Of a stretch of 64,000 nt of DNA, positions 56,712 to 64,000 are shown in pieces. Source of the DNA: Gordonia hongkongensis (lineage in GTDB: Bacteria; Actinomycetota; Actinomycetes; Mycobacteriales; Mycobacteriaceae); assembly GCF_023078355.1 (NCBI RefSeq), contig NZ_CP095552.1, positions 3,100,001-3,164,000 on the forward strand, given 5' to 3'. The notes under the pieces were generated by a model, which saw nothing but the letters and a program-made list of their open reading frames with translations, searched no databases and was not told the origin of the DNA. The position numbers and the translations under genes were made by a program. Within the stretch, counting starts at the first letter, position 1. Every line of letters starts with the position of its first letter.

Positions 56712-57372
56712 CGGGATTCGGTTCTGCTGCCACGAGCCCGGGCACCGACTCGGCGACGCGACGCTCGCGGACGTTCAGCTCGAGCGGCACGAGGCGCTCG
56801 TCCCAGACCCGGGCGGCCGATGCCGCCAGTTCCTCGGGGGCGCCCGAGTTGTCCAGCCATACGTCGGCCACGGCACGACGCTGCTCGTCGGTCGCCTGCG
56901 CGGCGATGCGGGCACGGGCATCGGCCTCGGCGACACCCCGCATGGTGGTCAGCCGGTGCAACCGCACGTCGGCCTCGGCGAACACGATCACGACCAGATG
57001 GAAGAACGGCGCCGTGTGGTTCTCGACCAGCAGCGGGATGTCTTGCACCACAATTGCGTCGGCCGGTGCGTCGTCGAGCATGGCCTGGGTCCGCGCACCG
57101 ATGAGCGGGTGGGTGATGCCGTTGAGCGTCAGCCGCGACTCGTCGTCGACGAAGGCCTTCGCCGCGAGAGCCGGACGATCGAGACTCCCGTCGGCGGCCA
57201 GGATGTCCGGACCGAACGCCTCGACGAGCGCAGCCAGACCCTCGGATCCCGGCTCGACCACCTCCCGGGCGACCTTGTCCGCGTCGATGATGTACGCGCC
57301 CCGCTCGACGAACGTCTTTGCCACAGTCGATTTGCCGGCCCCGATGCCACCGGTCAGCCCAAGCCTGATCAC
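56602..57372 (-). CDS. coaE: Dephospho-CoA kinase (C-terminus frameshifted)
   Basis: The last step of coenzyme A synthesis: ATP-dependent phosphorylation of dephospho-CoA. The kinase domain (residues 1-200) is intact: P-loop LTGGIGAGKSTVAKTF, IIDADKVAREVV, LTLNGITHPLIGART, VVQDIPLLVEN, and the lid region MRGVAEADARARIAAQ. From about residue 215 the sequence (RRRTGHRGRHRQPGDGR) is shifted and low-complexity. GTG 57372 is chosen as the start; GTG 57378 is equally possible. It lies near rpsA as in mycobacteria, but four genes have come between. The enzyme should work, since the extension is not catalytic. Confidence 0.9.
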   Translation of the reverse strand: MIRLGLTGGIGAGKSTVAKTFVERGAYIIDADKVAREVVEPGSEGLAALVEAFGPDILAADGSLDRPALAAKAFVDDESRLTLNGITHPLIGARTQAMLDDAPADAIVVQDIPLLVENHTAPFFHLVVIVFAEADVRLHRLTTMRGVAEADARARIAAQATDEQRRAVADVWLDNSGAPEELAASAARVWDERLVPLELNVRERRVAESVPGLVAAEPNPDGPSAPGEPIVGARRRTGHRGRHRQPGDGRVAGDRT

Positions 57373-57500
57373 GCCCACCAGTGTGACAAATTCCGTCTGC
57401 GACACGTTGGAAGGGCCCCGCCGAGAACCAGAGACCCCGTCTCGCGCGATGACCCTCAGCTGGTCACGACGTCGAGACGAGGTCTCCTCGGGTTGTGGTA

Positions 57501-58748
57501 TCAGCCGGTGACGGCCGCCAGTTCGATGGTCTCGTGCGGCAGGTCCGCCTCGCCGACCTTCTCGTTCTTGTTCAGATCGACGGCGACGATCTTCTTGGCA
57601 GCCGGGTCGCTGACGTAGGCGATGCCCTCCTGCACCACGACGTTCGGCATCGGGGACTGCCACTCGTCGGGTTCGGTCCACGCGCCGATGGCGGGGATCG
57701 TGGCGGTCTTGGCCGCCGTGTCGGCGTCGAAGACGTGTAGGGCACCGTCGGTTCCCAGGATCACGGCGGACCCGCCGGGACCGCGCTCGATGGACCGGAA
57801 GCTGTAGGAGGTGCCGAGGTCGACGAGCCGGAGCTGGCCGGTGCGGGTGTCGGTGAGCGAGAACCGGGTCGGCCGTTCGAGTTCGGCGTCCGGATCGGAC
57901 TTGTAGTCGCCGAGGATGATCGGGGACTCCTCGCTGCCGGCCTGGTTGCCGATGCGGCCGTACTCGTCGGGGCTCTCGACCTTGCGGATGTCGTTCCCGT
58001 TCACGATGAGCAGTCCGTCCTCGCAACCGAAAGCGAGCACTCCGCCGGCGCCGGCGGCCTCGCCATGCACACCCGGGCACTGGTCGTTGCGCACGATCTC
58101 CTTGCGCTCCGGGTCGAGGATCGCGATGCCGCTGCGCGACTCCTCGTTTCCGGCGGTGACGACGACCGTGCCGTCCTCACGGAACACCGCGACCCCGTGG
58201 TGCGGCTCGGGAAGTGTGAACGAGGTCGACGCCGGGTTCCCGCGCAGGAGCTCGGCGGGCTCGACGATGTCGACCTGGCCCGTGCCGTCGGTGAAGAGGG
58301 CGATCCGGGAGTCGTGTGGCACAACGTGTCCCGGCTCTTCACCGCCGAACGTCATGTCGGTGAGGGCCGGTGTCGTCGTGTAGTAGTGACCATGGTCGCC
58401 GTGTTGACGCGTCCAGGTACCCATGTCGAGAACCCGGAACCCGTCCGACTCCGAGACGAACACATTACGGCCGTTGTCGGCGCTGTTGAGTCGGATGAAG
58501 CCGTCGATCGGGAGGTCGGCGACCTGCTCCAACGACTCCGCGTCGAGGACCAGGATGCCGCCGTCGTAGCTGAGCGCGAGGCGCGGCGTGGCGCTCTGCT
58601 GCTCGACGGCCGCGGCCGAGCTGGAGGCGGGCGCGGATTCGCTCGAATCCTCGCTCCCGCAGGCGACGAGCGCGAACGACGCGGCGGTGAGAAACGCGAG
58701 AGAGCGGGTCAGTTTTGTCCGTTGTGCAAACACCCGAACAGTGAACAT
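57501..58748 (-). CDS. aztD: AztD-like zinc metallochaperone lipoprotein
   Basis: A 415-aa exported beta-propeller. The N-terminus is a lipoprotein signal (RTKLTRSLAFLTAASF, lipobox LVAC, Cys near residue 29). Repeated blades follow (GGILVLDAESLEQVADLPIDG; SGIAILDPERKEIV; ALHVFDADTAAKTATIP). A His-rich loop QHGDHGHYYT, with VVPHDSR, LPEPHHGVAVF and CPGVHGEAAG, matches the metal-binding pattern of AztD, the periplasmic zinc chaperone that hands Zn to an AztABC-type importer. No importer genes are adjacent. ATG 58748 is chosen because the regulatory palindrome lies just upstream and would otherwise be coding. Zinc-repressed expression is inferred from that box. Confidence 0.75.
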   Translation of the reverse strand: MFTVRVFAQRTKLTRSLAFLTAASFALVACGSEDSSESAPASSSAAAVEQQSATPRLALSYDGGILVLDAESLEQVADLPIDGFIRLNSADNGRNVFVSESDGFRVLDMGTWTRQHGDHGHYYTTTPALTDMTFGGEEPGHVVPHDSRIALFTDGTGQVDIVEPAELLRGNPASTSFTLPEPHHGVAVFREDGTVVVTAGNEESRSGIAILDPERKEIVRNDQCPGVHGEAAGAGGVLAFGCEDGLLIVNGNDIRKVESPDEYGRIGNQAGSEESPIILGDYKSDPDAELERPTRFSLTDTRTGQLRLVDLGTSYSFRSIERGPGGSAVILGTDGALHVFDADTAAKTATIPAIGAWTEPDEWQSPMPNVVVQEGIAYVSDPAAKKIVAVDLNKNEKVGEADLPHETIELAAVTG

Positions 58749-58753
58749 GGATA

Positions 58754-58768
58754 TGAAAATCATTGTCA
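58754..58768 (-). promoter_or_regulatory. Zur-like operator at the aztD start
   Basis: TGAAAAT-C-ATTGTCA is a 7-1-7 palindrome with one mismatch and resembles actinobacterial Zur boxes. It ends 6 bp before ATG 58748 and overlaps TTGACA on the coding strand, so a bound repressor would block transcription. It is strikingly AT-rich for this genome. Confidence 0.6.
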
Positions 58769-58824
58769 ACAACGCATGGGATGATGGTGGCCCGCAACGG
58801 CCGCTCCTCGCGAACACCCCGGCA

Positions 58825-59571
58825 TCAGGCCAGCAACGGCCGCAACCCGTCGAGCACGCGGGCGAGTCCGAATTCGAAGGCGTCATCGGGGGCGCCGGGC
58901 GCCTGATGGATCTCTCCGACCGCACTGCCGACCCGATCCGACAGGGGGTACGCACCATCGGGGATGACCGCCGCGAGTTCAGGACCGACGATCTCCCACC
59001 ATCGCGCGTCGCTCATCCCGGATTCCTCGGCGGCCGTCCGCTCCCCGACCGCCTCGCGGGCGTTGCCGGCCACGAAGGCACCGAGCAGTGCGATGATGTG
59101 GTCTCGCTGGACATCCGAGATGTCGGTCGCCTCGAGCAGTTCGAGCTGCCGCTCGTACCGGGCCAGGCGGTGCGGGCCCAGCACCTGGCGCCACGGCGAG
59201 GCCGCCAGCAGCCATGGGTGGTCGAGACACTCGGCACGCAGTGCGCGCGCGACTCCCGCCAGGGACTCGACGACGGTCGGTGCCGGCCCGGGCATCGGAG
59301 TCCGTGCTGTCACGTGATCGATCATGAGCGCCACCAGCACGTCACGCGTCGGCACGTAGGTGTACAGACTCATCGGCCCGACGCCGAGTTCGGCGGCCAG
59401 GGCGCGCATCGAGACGGCACCGAGCCCGCGCTCGTCCGCGAGGTCGATCGCCGCCGTCACGATGTCGTCGACCGACACCCGCTGCCGCGGCCCCCGCCGC
59501 GGACCGCCATCTCCGGCCTCGGCCCGCCAGAGCAGTCGGACCAGCGTGCGTGCATCATCTGCGGTCGACAC
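58825..59571 (-). CDS. TetR/AcrR family transcriptional regulator
   Basis: A 248-aa one-component repressor. The HTH is at residues 33-80 (VSVDDIVTAAIDLADERGLG, then MRALAAELGVGPMSLYTYVPTRD), and the remainder is a TetR_C-type helical ligand domain (WLLAASPWRQVLGPHRLARYERQLELL). It is divergent from the SNF2-SWIM operon, with an 11-bp perfect inverted repeat between the starts, so it probably represses itself and that operon. Start GTG 59571. The ligand is unknown. Confidence 0.88.
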   Translation of the reverse strand: MSTADDARTLVRLLWRAEAGDGGPRRGPRQRVSVDDIVTAAIDLADERGLGAVSMRALAAELGVGPMSLYTYVPTRDVLVALMIDHVTARTPMPGPAPTVVESLAGVARALRAECLDHPWLLAASPWRQVLGPHRLARYERQLELLEATDISDVQRDHIIALLGAFVAGNAREAVGERTAAEESGMSDARWWEIVGPELAAVIPDGAYPLSDRVGSAVGEIHQAPGAPDDAFEFGLARVLDGLRPLLA

Positions 59572-59586
59572 GGCGACGCCTTTCCC

Positions 59587-59622
59587 GTACGGTGTACTGA
59601 GTCATAACCCCGTACACCGTAC
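59587..59622. promoter_or_regulatory. Perfect inverted repeat, likely TetR operator
   Basis: GTACGGTGTAC (59587-59597) and GTACACCGTAC (59612-59622) are exact reverse complements separated by 14 bp. The site lies 16 bp upstream of the TetR start and 16 bp upstream of the SNF2 start, ideally placed to control both. Confidence 0.75.
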
Positions 59623-59637
59623 CAAGAGGAGCGTCCA

Positions 59638-61401
59638 CTGCCCACTCAGGCCACCTATCTGCCGGACCTGCACCAGTTCGCGCTCTGGTCTTCCCACCAG
59701 TCCGATGCCGGAAACCTGTCGGACACCTGCCGTCTCGCGGTCCCGGACGGCCGCGACCTCGTCGTTCGCGACGTCCGCTGCGAACTCGTCGATCCCCCGG
59801 CACTCCTGGCCGCGTGCGACCAGGGTGATCCGAGCCGAGTCGCGGAGTCGGTCGAAGCGTGGCGACGCACACTCGCCGGCGACTCCGCGACACCGCTGCC
59901 GCTCGCCGCACACGCCGAGATCGATCCCACCGGGACGGCGGTGACGACTGCGGACTTCGCCCGTACAGCGCTGCAGGAGTCTCTCGCCGCCGAGGACATA
60001 CTGCGAGACACTCTGCGAGCCCACCTGCGGCCGTATCAGATTCGCGGTATCGCCTGGCTGGCCCGCACCGTGGAGGTCACCGGCGGTGCCGTGCTGGCCG
60101 ACGAGATGGGACTGGGCAAGACCGTCCAGGCGATCGGACTGCTGACGCTTCGGGCGCACGAGGGACCACAGCTGGTCGTCTGCCCGACCAGCCTCGTGAC
60201 CAATTGGAGTCACGAGGTGGCCCGCTTCGCGCCTGATCTGAACGTGTACACCGGCCCCCTCGACCATGCGCCGGACGGGCCCGGTTCGATCACCGTGATC
60301 TCCTACGCGAGACTGCGACTGAGCATCGCCGACGTCCGTCGATTCGACTGGGCCACAGCCGTGTTCGACGAGGCGCAGGCCCTGAAGAACCCGCGCACCC
60401 AGGTGTCACGCGCGGCGCGCACCGTCGGCGCCCGGGCTCACGTCGCGTTGACCGGCACTCCCATCGAGAACAGTCTCGACGACCTCTGGGCGATTCTCCG
60501 GGTCGTCGCGCCCGCACTGTTTCCTCACCGGGCGGTGTTCCGGCGGCGCTTCACCAAAGCCGTGGACGACGGCGACGCCGGCGCGCTGCGACGACTTCGG
60601 GTGGCGGTCGCGCCGGTGATGTTGGCGCGCACCAAATCCCGTGTGGCCTCGGCGCTGCCGCCGAAGATCGGCAATCCGGTGCTCGTCGATCTCACCGACG
60701 AACAGGCGCAGCTCTACGACGCTCACCTCGCGCGCGTGGAAGACACCGGCTTCGGCGACGGATTCGAACGACACGGACGGATTCTCGCCACACTCACCCG
60801 GCTCAAGCAGATCTGCAACCATCCCGGCCTCGTCACCGGCGACACCCGGGTGCTCGCGGGACGCTCGGGCAAGCTCGACGTGTGCACAGAGATCCTCGGT
60901 GACAACCTGCGTACCGGCTCCCCCACGCTCGTCTTCACCCAGTACCGGGAAACCGGTGAACTCCTCGTCCGGCACTTCGCCGAACAACTGGCGGTCGAGG
61001 CACCGTTCTTCCACGGCGGTCTCTCGGCGAGCCGTCGCGACGAACTCGTCGCCGCCTTCCAGTCGGGCGATGGCCCCGGTCTGATGGTCATGAGCCTCAA
61101 AGCCGGCGGCGTCGGACTCACCCTCACGCGCGCCTGCGACGTCATCCACTTCGACCGCTGGTGGAATCCGGCGGTCGAGGCCCAGGCGTCCGACCGCGTG
61201 CACCGAATCGGCCAGGAACGTCCCGTCACGATCACCACCTTGACCTCGGCCACATCCCTCGAAGAGCACATCGATCGCCTGCACCGGCGCAAGTCCATGC
61301 TCGGCGCGCACGCGGACGACACGTCCGCTCTCACCGAGCTGACCGGCCTCGACGACGAGCGATTGATGGACATCCTGCGGCGTCACCGGGAGGCGCGATG
61401 A
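59638..61401 (+). CDS. SNF2-family ATPase, apparent CTG start
   Basis: A 587-aa Swi2/Snf2-type ATPase (bacterial HepA/RapA-like class), which moves along DNA and can displace bound proteins. The frame has a stop at 59605 and no ATG/GTG/TTG until GTG 59941, which would remove 101 well-formed residues. AGAGGAG (59625-59631) lies 6 nt before CTG 59638, so CTG is called as start. The helicase core has RPYQIRGIAWLARTVE, Walker A DEMGLGKTVQA, DEAQ in VFDEAQALKNP, TGTPIENSLDDLW, TQYRETGELLV, MSLKAGGVGLTLT and HFDRWWNPAVEAQASDRVHRIGQ. The stop overlaps the SWIM gene (ATGA). The N-terminal 110 residues match nothing I recognise. Confidence 0.85.
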   Translation: MPTQATYLPDLHQFALWSSHQSDAGNLSDTCRLAVPDGRDLVVRDVRCELVDPPALLAACDQGDPSRVAESVEAWRRTLAGDSATPLPLAAHAEIDPTGTAVTTADFARTALQESLAAEDILRDTLRAHLRPYQIRGIAWLARTVEVTGGAVLADEMGLGKTVQAIGLLTLRAHEGPQLVVCPTSLVTNWSHEVARFAPDLNVYTGPLDHAPDGPGSITVISYARLRLSIADVRRFDWATAVFDEAQALKNPRTQVSRAARTVGARAHVALTGTPIENSLDDLWAILRVVAPALFPHRAVFRRRFTKAVDDGDAGALRRLRVAVAPVMLARTKSRVASALPPKIGNPVLVDLTDEQAQLYDAHLARVEDTGFGDGFERHGRILATLTRLKQICNHPGLVTGDTRVLAGRSGKLDVCTEILGDNLRTGSPTLVFTQYRETGELLVRHFAEQLAVEAPFFHGGLSASRRDELVAAFQSGDGPGLMVMSLKAGGVGLTLTRACDVIHFDRWWNPAVEAQASDRVHRIGQERPVTITTLTSATSLEEHIDRLHRRKSMLGAHADDTSALTELTGLDDERLMDILRRHREAR

Positions 61402-61997
61402 CCAGCACTCCTGCCGAATTCGGGTTCACCCGCTGGGGCGCCGAGATCGTCCGGCTCGCCGAGCCGATCTCGGCGCGTGGCCCCAACGCCTCGGCGCCAC
61501 GAGCCCGCAGTGTCGCCCGCAACGGCGGCGTCACGCTCACCGTCGACGGACGTTCGGTCAGCGGTCTGGTGCAGCGTGGCGGCGAGGCGTCGATGGCACA
61601 TCTCGAGTTCGATGCCATGTCCCCGGCGACCACGACGACGCTGCGGGAGGTGCTCGGCGAGTCCACCGAACCGACCGACGACATGCACCGTCGCCTCATC
61701 GAAGCGGCGTCGTGGTCGTCACCGGTTCTCGAGGTCGCCGACTGCTCCTGCCGCGCCCGCGGCGACCGGTGCCTGCACATCCTCGCCACGCTTTATGCCC
61801 TCGCCGCGGCCGTCGATCGAGAGCCCTTGCTGGCCCTCCGCCTGCGCGACTTCGAAGCACGGCTCAGCGGAGTCGCCGAAGGCGCGGACCACCCCGATGG
61901 ATCACCGAGCCGGATGCCGCTACGGTGGGCGGCCCTGACGACCTTCGACGCCCGGGACTACTGGAGTGCTCGGCGTCGCACCGGGGCGCCCGACTGA
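61398..61997 (+). CDS. SWIM zinc-finger protein
   Basis: A 199-aa protein with a SWIM motif CxC-x6-CxH (CSCRARGDRCLH) at about residues 117-128. SWIM domains bind nucleic acid or protein and often accompany SNF2 ATPases, in cis or as a neighbour as here. The N-terminal part (MTSTPAEFGFTRWGAEIVRL) resembles that of other SNF2-associated SWIM proteins. ATG 61398 overlaps the SNF2 stop by 4 nt, so the two are translationally coupled and presumably work as a complex. The process served (repair, chromosome remodelling or defence) is not shown by sequence. Confidence 0.85.
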   Translation: MTSTPAEFGFTRWGAEIVRLAEPISARGPNASAPRARSVARNGGVTLTVDGRSVSGLVQRGGEASMAHLEFDAMSPATTTTLREVLGESTEPTDDMHRRLIEAASWSSPVLEVADCSCRARGDRCLHILATLYALAAAVDREPLLALRLRDFEARLSGVAEGADHPDGSPSRMPLRWAALTTFDARDYWSARRRTGAPD

Positions 61998-62016
61998 CCG
62001 TCGGCACCAGACGAGA

Positions 62017-62046
62017 GAAGCCCTCCCGGTTTCCCGGGAGGGCTTC
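62017..62046. terminator. Bidirectional intrinsic terminator between the SWIM gene and rpsA
   Basis: A perfect 13-bp stem GAAGCCCTCCCGG/CCGGGAGGGCTTC with loop TTTC, followed by TTCTTC on the plus strand and TCTC on the minus strand. It sits between convergent stops (61997 and 62074). Confidence 0.85.
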
Positions 62047-62073
62047 TTCATGGTGCTCGGTGAGCGAGGCGTG

Positions 62074-63552
62074 TCAGGCGTTGCCCGACAGCTTCTCACG
62101 CAGTGCGGCGAGCTGCTCGTCGCTGGCCAGCGAACCGCCGGCCGACGATCCGCCGGTCGAGCTGCTGCTCGACGACGATCCGCCGCGGCTCTCCGACGCC
62201 GACGAGTAGTCGGTCGGGGCGTTGGCGGCCTCGGCGGCAGCAGCGGCGAACTTCTCCATCTGGGCGGTGTGCATCTTGTGGCGACGCTCGGCCTCGGCGT
62301 ACCGGGCCTCCCATGCCTCACGCTGCTTCTCGAAGCCTTCGAGCCACTCGTTGGTCTCGGCGTCGAAGCCCTCGGGGAAGATGTAGTTGCCCTGCTCGTC
62401 GTAGCTGTCGGCCATGCCGTACTTCGAGGGGTCGAACTCCTCGGTGTAGTCCTCGTTGGCCTGCTTCAGGCTCAGCGAGATCCGACGACGCTCCAGGTCG
62501 ATGTCGATGACCTTGACCATCGCGTCGTCACCGACGGCGACGACCTGATCCGGCACCTCGACGTGGCGCTCGGCCAGCTCGGAGATGTGGACCAGACCCT
62601 CGATGCCCTCGTCGACCCGGACGAACGCACCGAACGGCACCAGCTTGGTGACCTTGCCCGGCACGATCTGGCCGATGGCGTGGGTGCGGGCGAACTGGCG
62701 CCAGGGATCTTCCTGAGTTGCCTTGAGCGACAGCGACACACGCTCGCGGTCCAGATCGACGTCGAGGACCTCGACGGTGACCTCGTCGCCGACGGCGACG
62801 ACCTCGGACGGGTGATCGATGTGCTTCCAGGACAGCTCCGAGACGTGGACCAGACCGTCGACGCCGCCGAGATCGACGAACGCACCGAAGTTGACGATCG
62901 AGGACACGACGCCCTTGCGGACCTGGCCCTTCTGCAGCTGGTGCAGGAACTCGCTGCGGACCTCGGACTGGGTCTGCTCGAGCCATGCGCGACGCGACAG
63001 GACCACGTTGTTGCGGTTCTTGTCGAGTTCGATGATCTTGGCCTCGATCTCCTTGCCGATGTACGGCTGCAGATCGCGGACGCGGCGCATCTCCACGAGC
63101 GATGCCGGGAGGAAGCCGCGCAGGCCGATGTCCAGGATCAGGCCGCCCTTGACGACCTCGATGACGGTGCCCTTGACGGCCTCGTCCTTCTCCTTGAGCT
63201 CCTCGATGGTGCCCCAAGCCCGCTCGTACTGCGCACGCTTCTTGGAGAGGATCAGACGGCCTTCTTTGTCCTCCTTGGTGAGGACCAGGGCTTCGACCTC
63301 GTCACCGACGTTGACGACCTCATTGGGGTCGACGTCGTGCTTGATCGACAGTTCGCGAGAAGGGATGACGCCTTCGGTCTTGTAACCGATGTCGAGCAGA
63401 ACCTCGTCCCGGTCGACCTTGACGATGGTGCCTTCCACGATGTCGCCATCGTTGAAGTACTTGATCGTGGAGTCGATGGCGGCGAGAAAGTCCTCGGCAG
63501 TGCCGATGTCATTGACGGCTACTTGCGGCGAGGTGATCGTGGGGGACGACAT
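62074..63552 (-). CDS. rpsA: 30S ribosomal protein S1
   Basis: A 492-aa S1 with four S1 RNA-binding repeats (starting near residues 36 GDIVEGTIVKVDRDEVLLDIG, 123 GTVIEVVKGGLILDIGLRG, 208 GVVSSIVNFGAFVDLGGVDG and 293 GKVTKLVPFGAFVRVDEGIEG). This is the actinobacterial architecture, followed by a variable acidic, Ser-rich tail (SESRGGSSSSSSSTGG). It helps unstructured mRNAs onto the 30S subunit. ATG 63552 is chosen because homology starts at MSSPTITSPQ; the frame is open to 63636. It lies near coaE as in mycobacteria. Confidence 0.97.
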   Translation of the reverse strand: MSSPTITSPQVAVNDIGTAEDFLAAIDSTIKYFNDGDIVEGTIVKVDRDEVLLDIGYKTEGVIPSRELSIKHDVDPNEVVNVGDEVEALVLTKEDKEGRLILSKKRAQYERAWGTIEELKEKDEAVKGTVIEVVKGGLILDIGLRGFLPASLVEMRRVRDLQPYIGKEIEAKIIELDKNRNNVVLSRRAWLEQTQSEVRSEFLHQLQKGQVRKGVVSSIVNFGAFVDLGGVDGLVHVSELSWKHIDHPSEVVAVGDEVTVEVLDVDLDRERVSLSLKATQEDPWRQFARTHAIGQIVPGKVTKLVPFGAFVRVDEGIEGLVHISELAERHVEVPDQVVAVGDDAMVKVIDIDLERRRISLSLKQANEDYTEEFDPSKYGMADSYDEQGNYIFPEGFDAETNEWLEGFEKQREAWEARYAEAERRHKMHTAQMEKFAAAAAEAANAPTDYSSASESRGGSSSSSSSTGGSSAGGSLASDEQLAALREKLSGNA

Positions 63553-63686
63553 ATGTTGAGTTGCTCCGGACAGGTGTGTAGTAGGTACGATTCTGCAAAG
63601 CTCTGTTGATCGACACCACCTGGACCGGCCTGTCACCGGTCAGGGCAGGTGCGAACCGCGCGTCATCGGGCACACGCGCGTGTAGA

Positions 63687-63716
63687 AGCCTACTCTAGCG
63701 GCATTGTGCTGGGCAA
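63687..63716 (-). promoter_or_regulatory. Possible rpsA promoter
   Basis: On the minus strand TTGCCC (63716-63711), 18 bp, then TAGGCT (63692-63687), about 135 bp before the rpsA start. This leaves a long leader that contains a GACCGG/CCGGTC hairpin. The other reading is TAGAGT as -10 with a poor spacer. The gap 63553-63777 holds no gene. Confidence 0.3.
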
Positions 63717-63777
63717 ATGGCTCGTCTCACGAGGCCGCCAGGACGTGCGGCCCGACGGGAGATGAGACGATCCCCAC

Positions 63778-64000
63778 GTGGCGCACTCACTCGAACTGCT
63801 CCTCGACGACTCGTCCGACCAGCAGGTTCGGGCCGAATGGGACGCCCTCGCCGCTGCCGGACTCCCCCATCAGGGTCGCGTCGCGTGGCCGACGAATCGG
63901 CCCCACGTGACGCTGGTGGCCGCGTCCCGGATCGACGGGAACGCCGATGCGGCACTGGCCGCGGTCGCCATGCGCCTGCCGGTGGGCATGCGGCTCGGCG
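63778..64000 (+). CDS. 2'-5' RNA ligase family (2H phosphoesterase) protein, 5' end only
   Basis: 74 codons from GTG 63778 to the window edge. HSLELLLDDSSDQQVRAEWDAL followed by NRPHVTLVAA gives the first H-x-T motif of the 2H phosphoesterase fold (LigT/CPD-like); the second H-x-T is outside. GTG is placed where homology begins, divergent from rpsA. The family includes RNA-end and cyclic-phosphate enzymes; the substrate cannot be called from the fragment. Confidence 0.65.
   Translation, partial: MAHSLELLLDDSSDQQVRAEWDALAAAGLPHQGRVAWPTNRPHVTLVAASRIDGNADAALAAVAMRLPVGMRLG

Overview
The window is high-GC DNA from a mycolate-type actinobacterium (order Mycobacteriales). Gordonia or a close relative is my best guess. 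The core gene order matches the mycobacterial block tex/tsnR-rplT-rpmI-infC ... uvrA-(metallo-hydrolase) ... universal stress protein-uvrB-coaE-rpsA, and the intergenic DNA carries short GCTCGCT/AGCGAGC palindromes common in that group. I have not compared it with any database.

Left flank (1-13470). A minus-strand operon runs infC-rpmI-rplT-rRNA methyltransferase-tex (tex runs off the left edge). infC is read from a non-standard ATC start behind a strong Shine-Dalgarno. On the plus strand lie a DUF1844 protein and a small charged protein. uvrA is on the minus strand with a LexA-like box in its divergent promoter. A metallo-beta-lactamase-fold hydrolase, a DoxX-like protein with a long repetitive tail, an unknown protein and a HelD-type RNA-polymerase-associated helicase follow on the plus strand.

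Centre (13471-50760), the accessory region. First comes a complete IS110-family element (about 13671-15393) sitting inside a palindromic intergenic repeat. Its long right end holds a candidate bridge RNA: two hairpin-capped loops whose flanking strands match, in the expected order, the observed insertion site and the element's own ends. Then come two overlapping minus-strand NRPS genes, about 35 kb: a 2780-aa synthetase (C-A-T-C-A-T-C) and a roughly 8815-aa synthetase (A-T-C-A-T-C-A-T-E-C-A-T-C-A-T-C-A-T-C-A-T-C-[A remnant]-T-TE). The second is broken by one frameshift near 23685. Together they form a ten-module line with nine intact A domains. Binding-pocket residues read by eye predict Ser at modules 1, 6 and 7. 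The A domains of modules 6 and 7 are almost identical DNA with a foreign G/T-ending codon style, which indicates a recent A-domain exchange and duplication. The last module has lost the large part of its A domain. No MbtH, phosphopantetheinyl transferase, exporter, tailoring or aryl-acid gene is present, so partner functions must be elsewhere. Short repeat units also occur in tandem inside the synthetase genes with a 36-bp, frame-preserving period, while the intergenic copies have a 37-bp period.

Right flank (50760-64000). An HMG-CoA-lyase-type enzyme, a universal stress protein, uvrB, a membrane protein, a DUF402 protein, a secreted protein, coaE (3' part frameshifted), an AztD-like zinc-chaperone lipoprotein with a Zur-like box at its start, a TetR regulator divergent from a SNF2 ATPase plus SWIM-protein pair (the SNF2 gene apparently starts at CTG) with a perfect inverted repeat between them, a strong bidirectional terminator, rpsA, and the start of a 2'-5' RNA ligase-like gene. 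The NRPS/IS block appears to separate parts of an otherwise conserved DNA-repair and translation neighbourhood.
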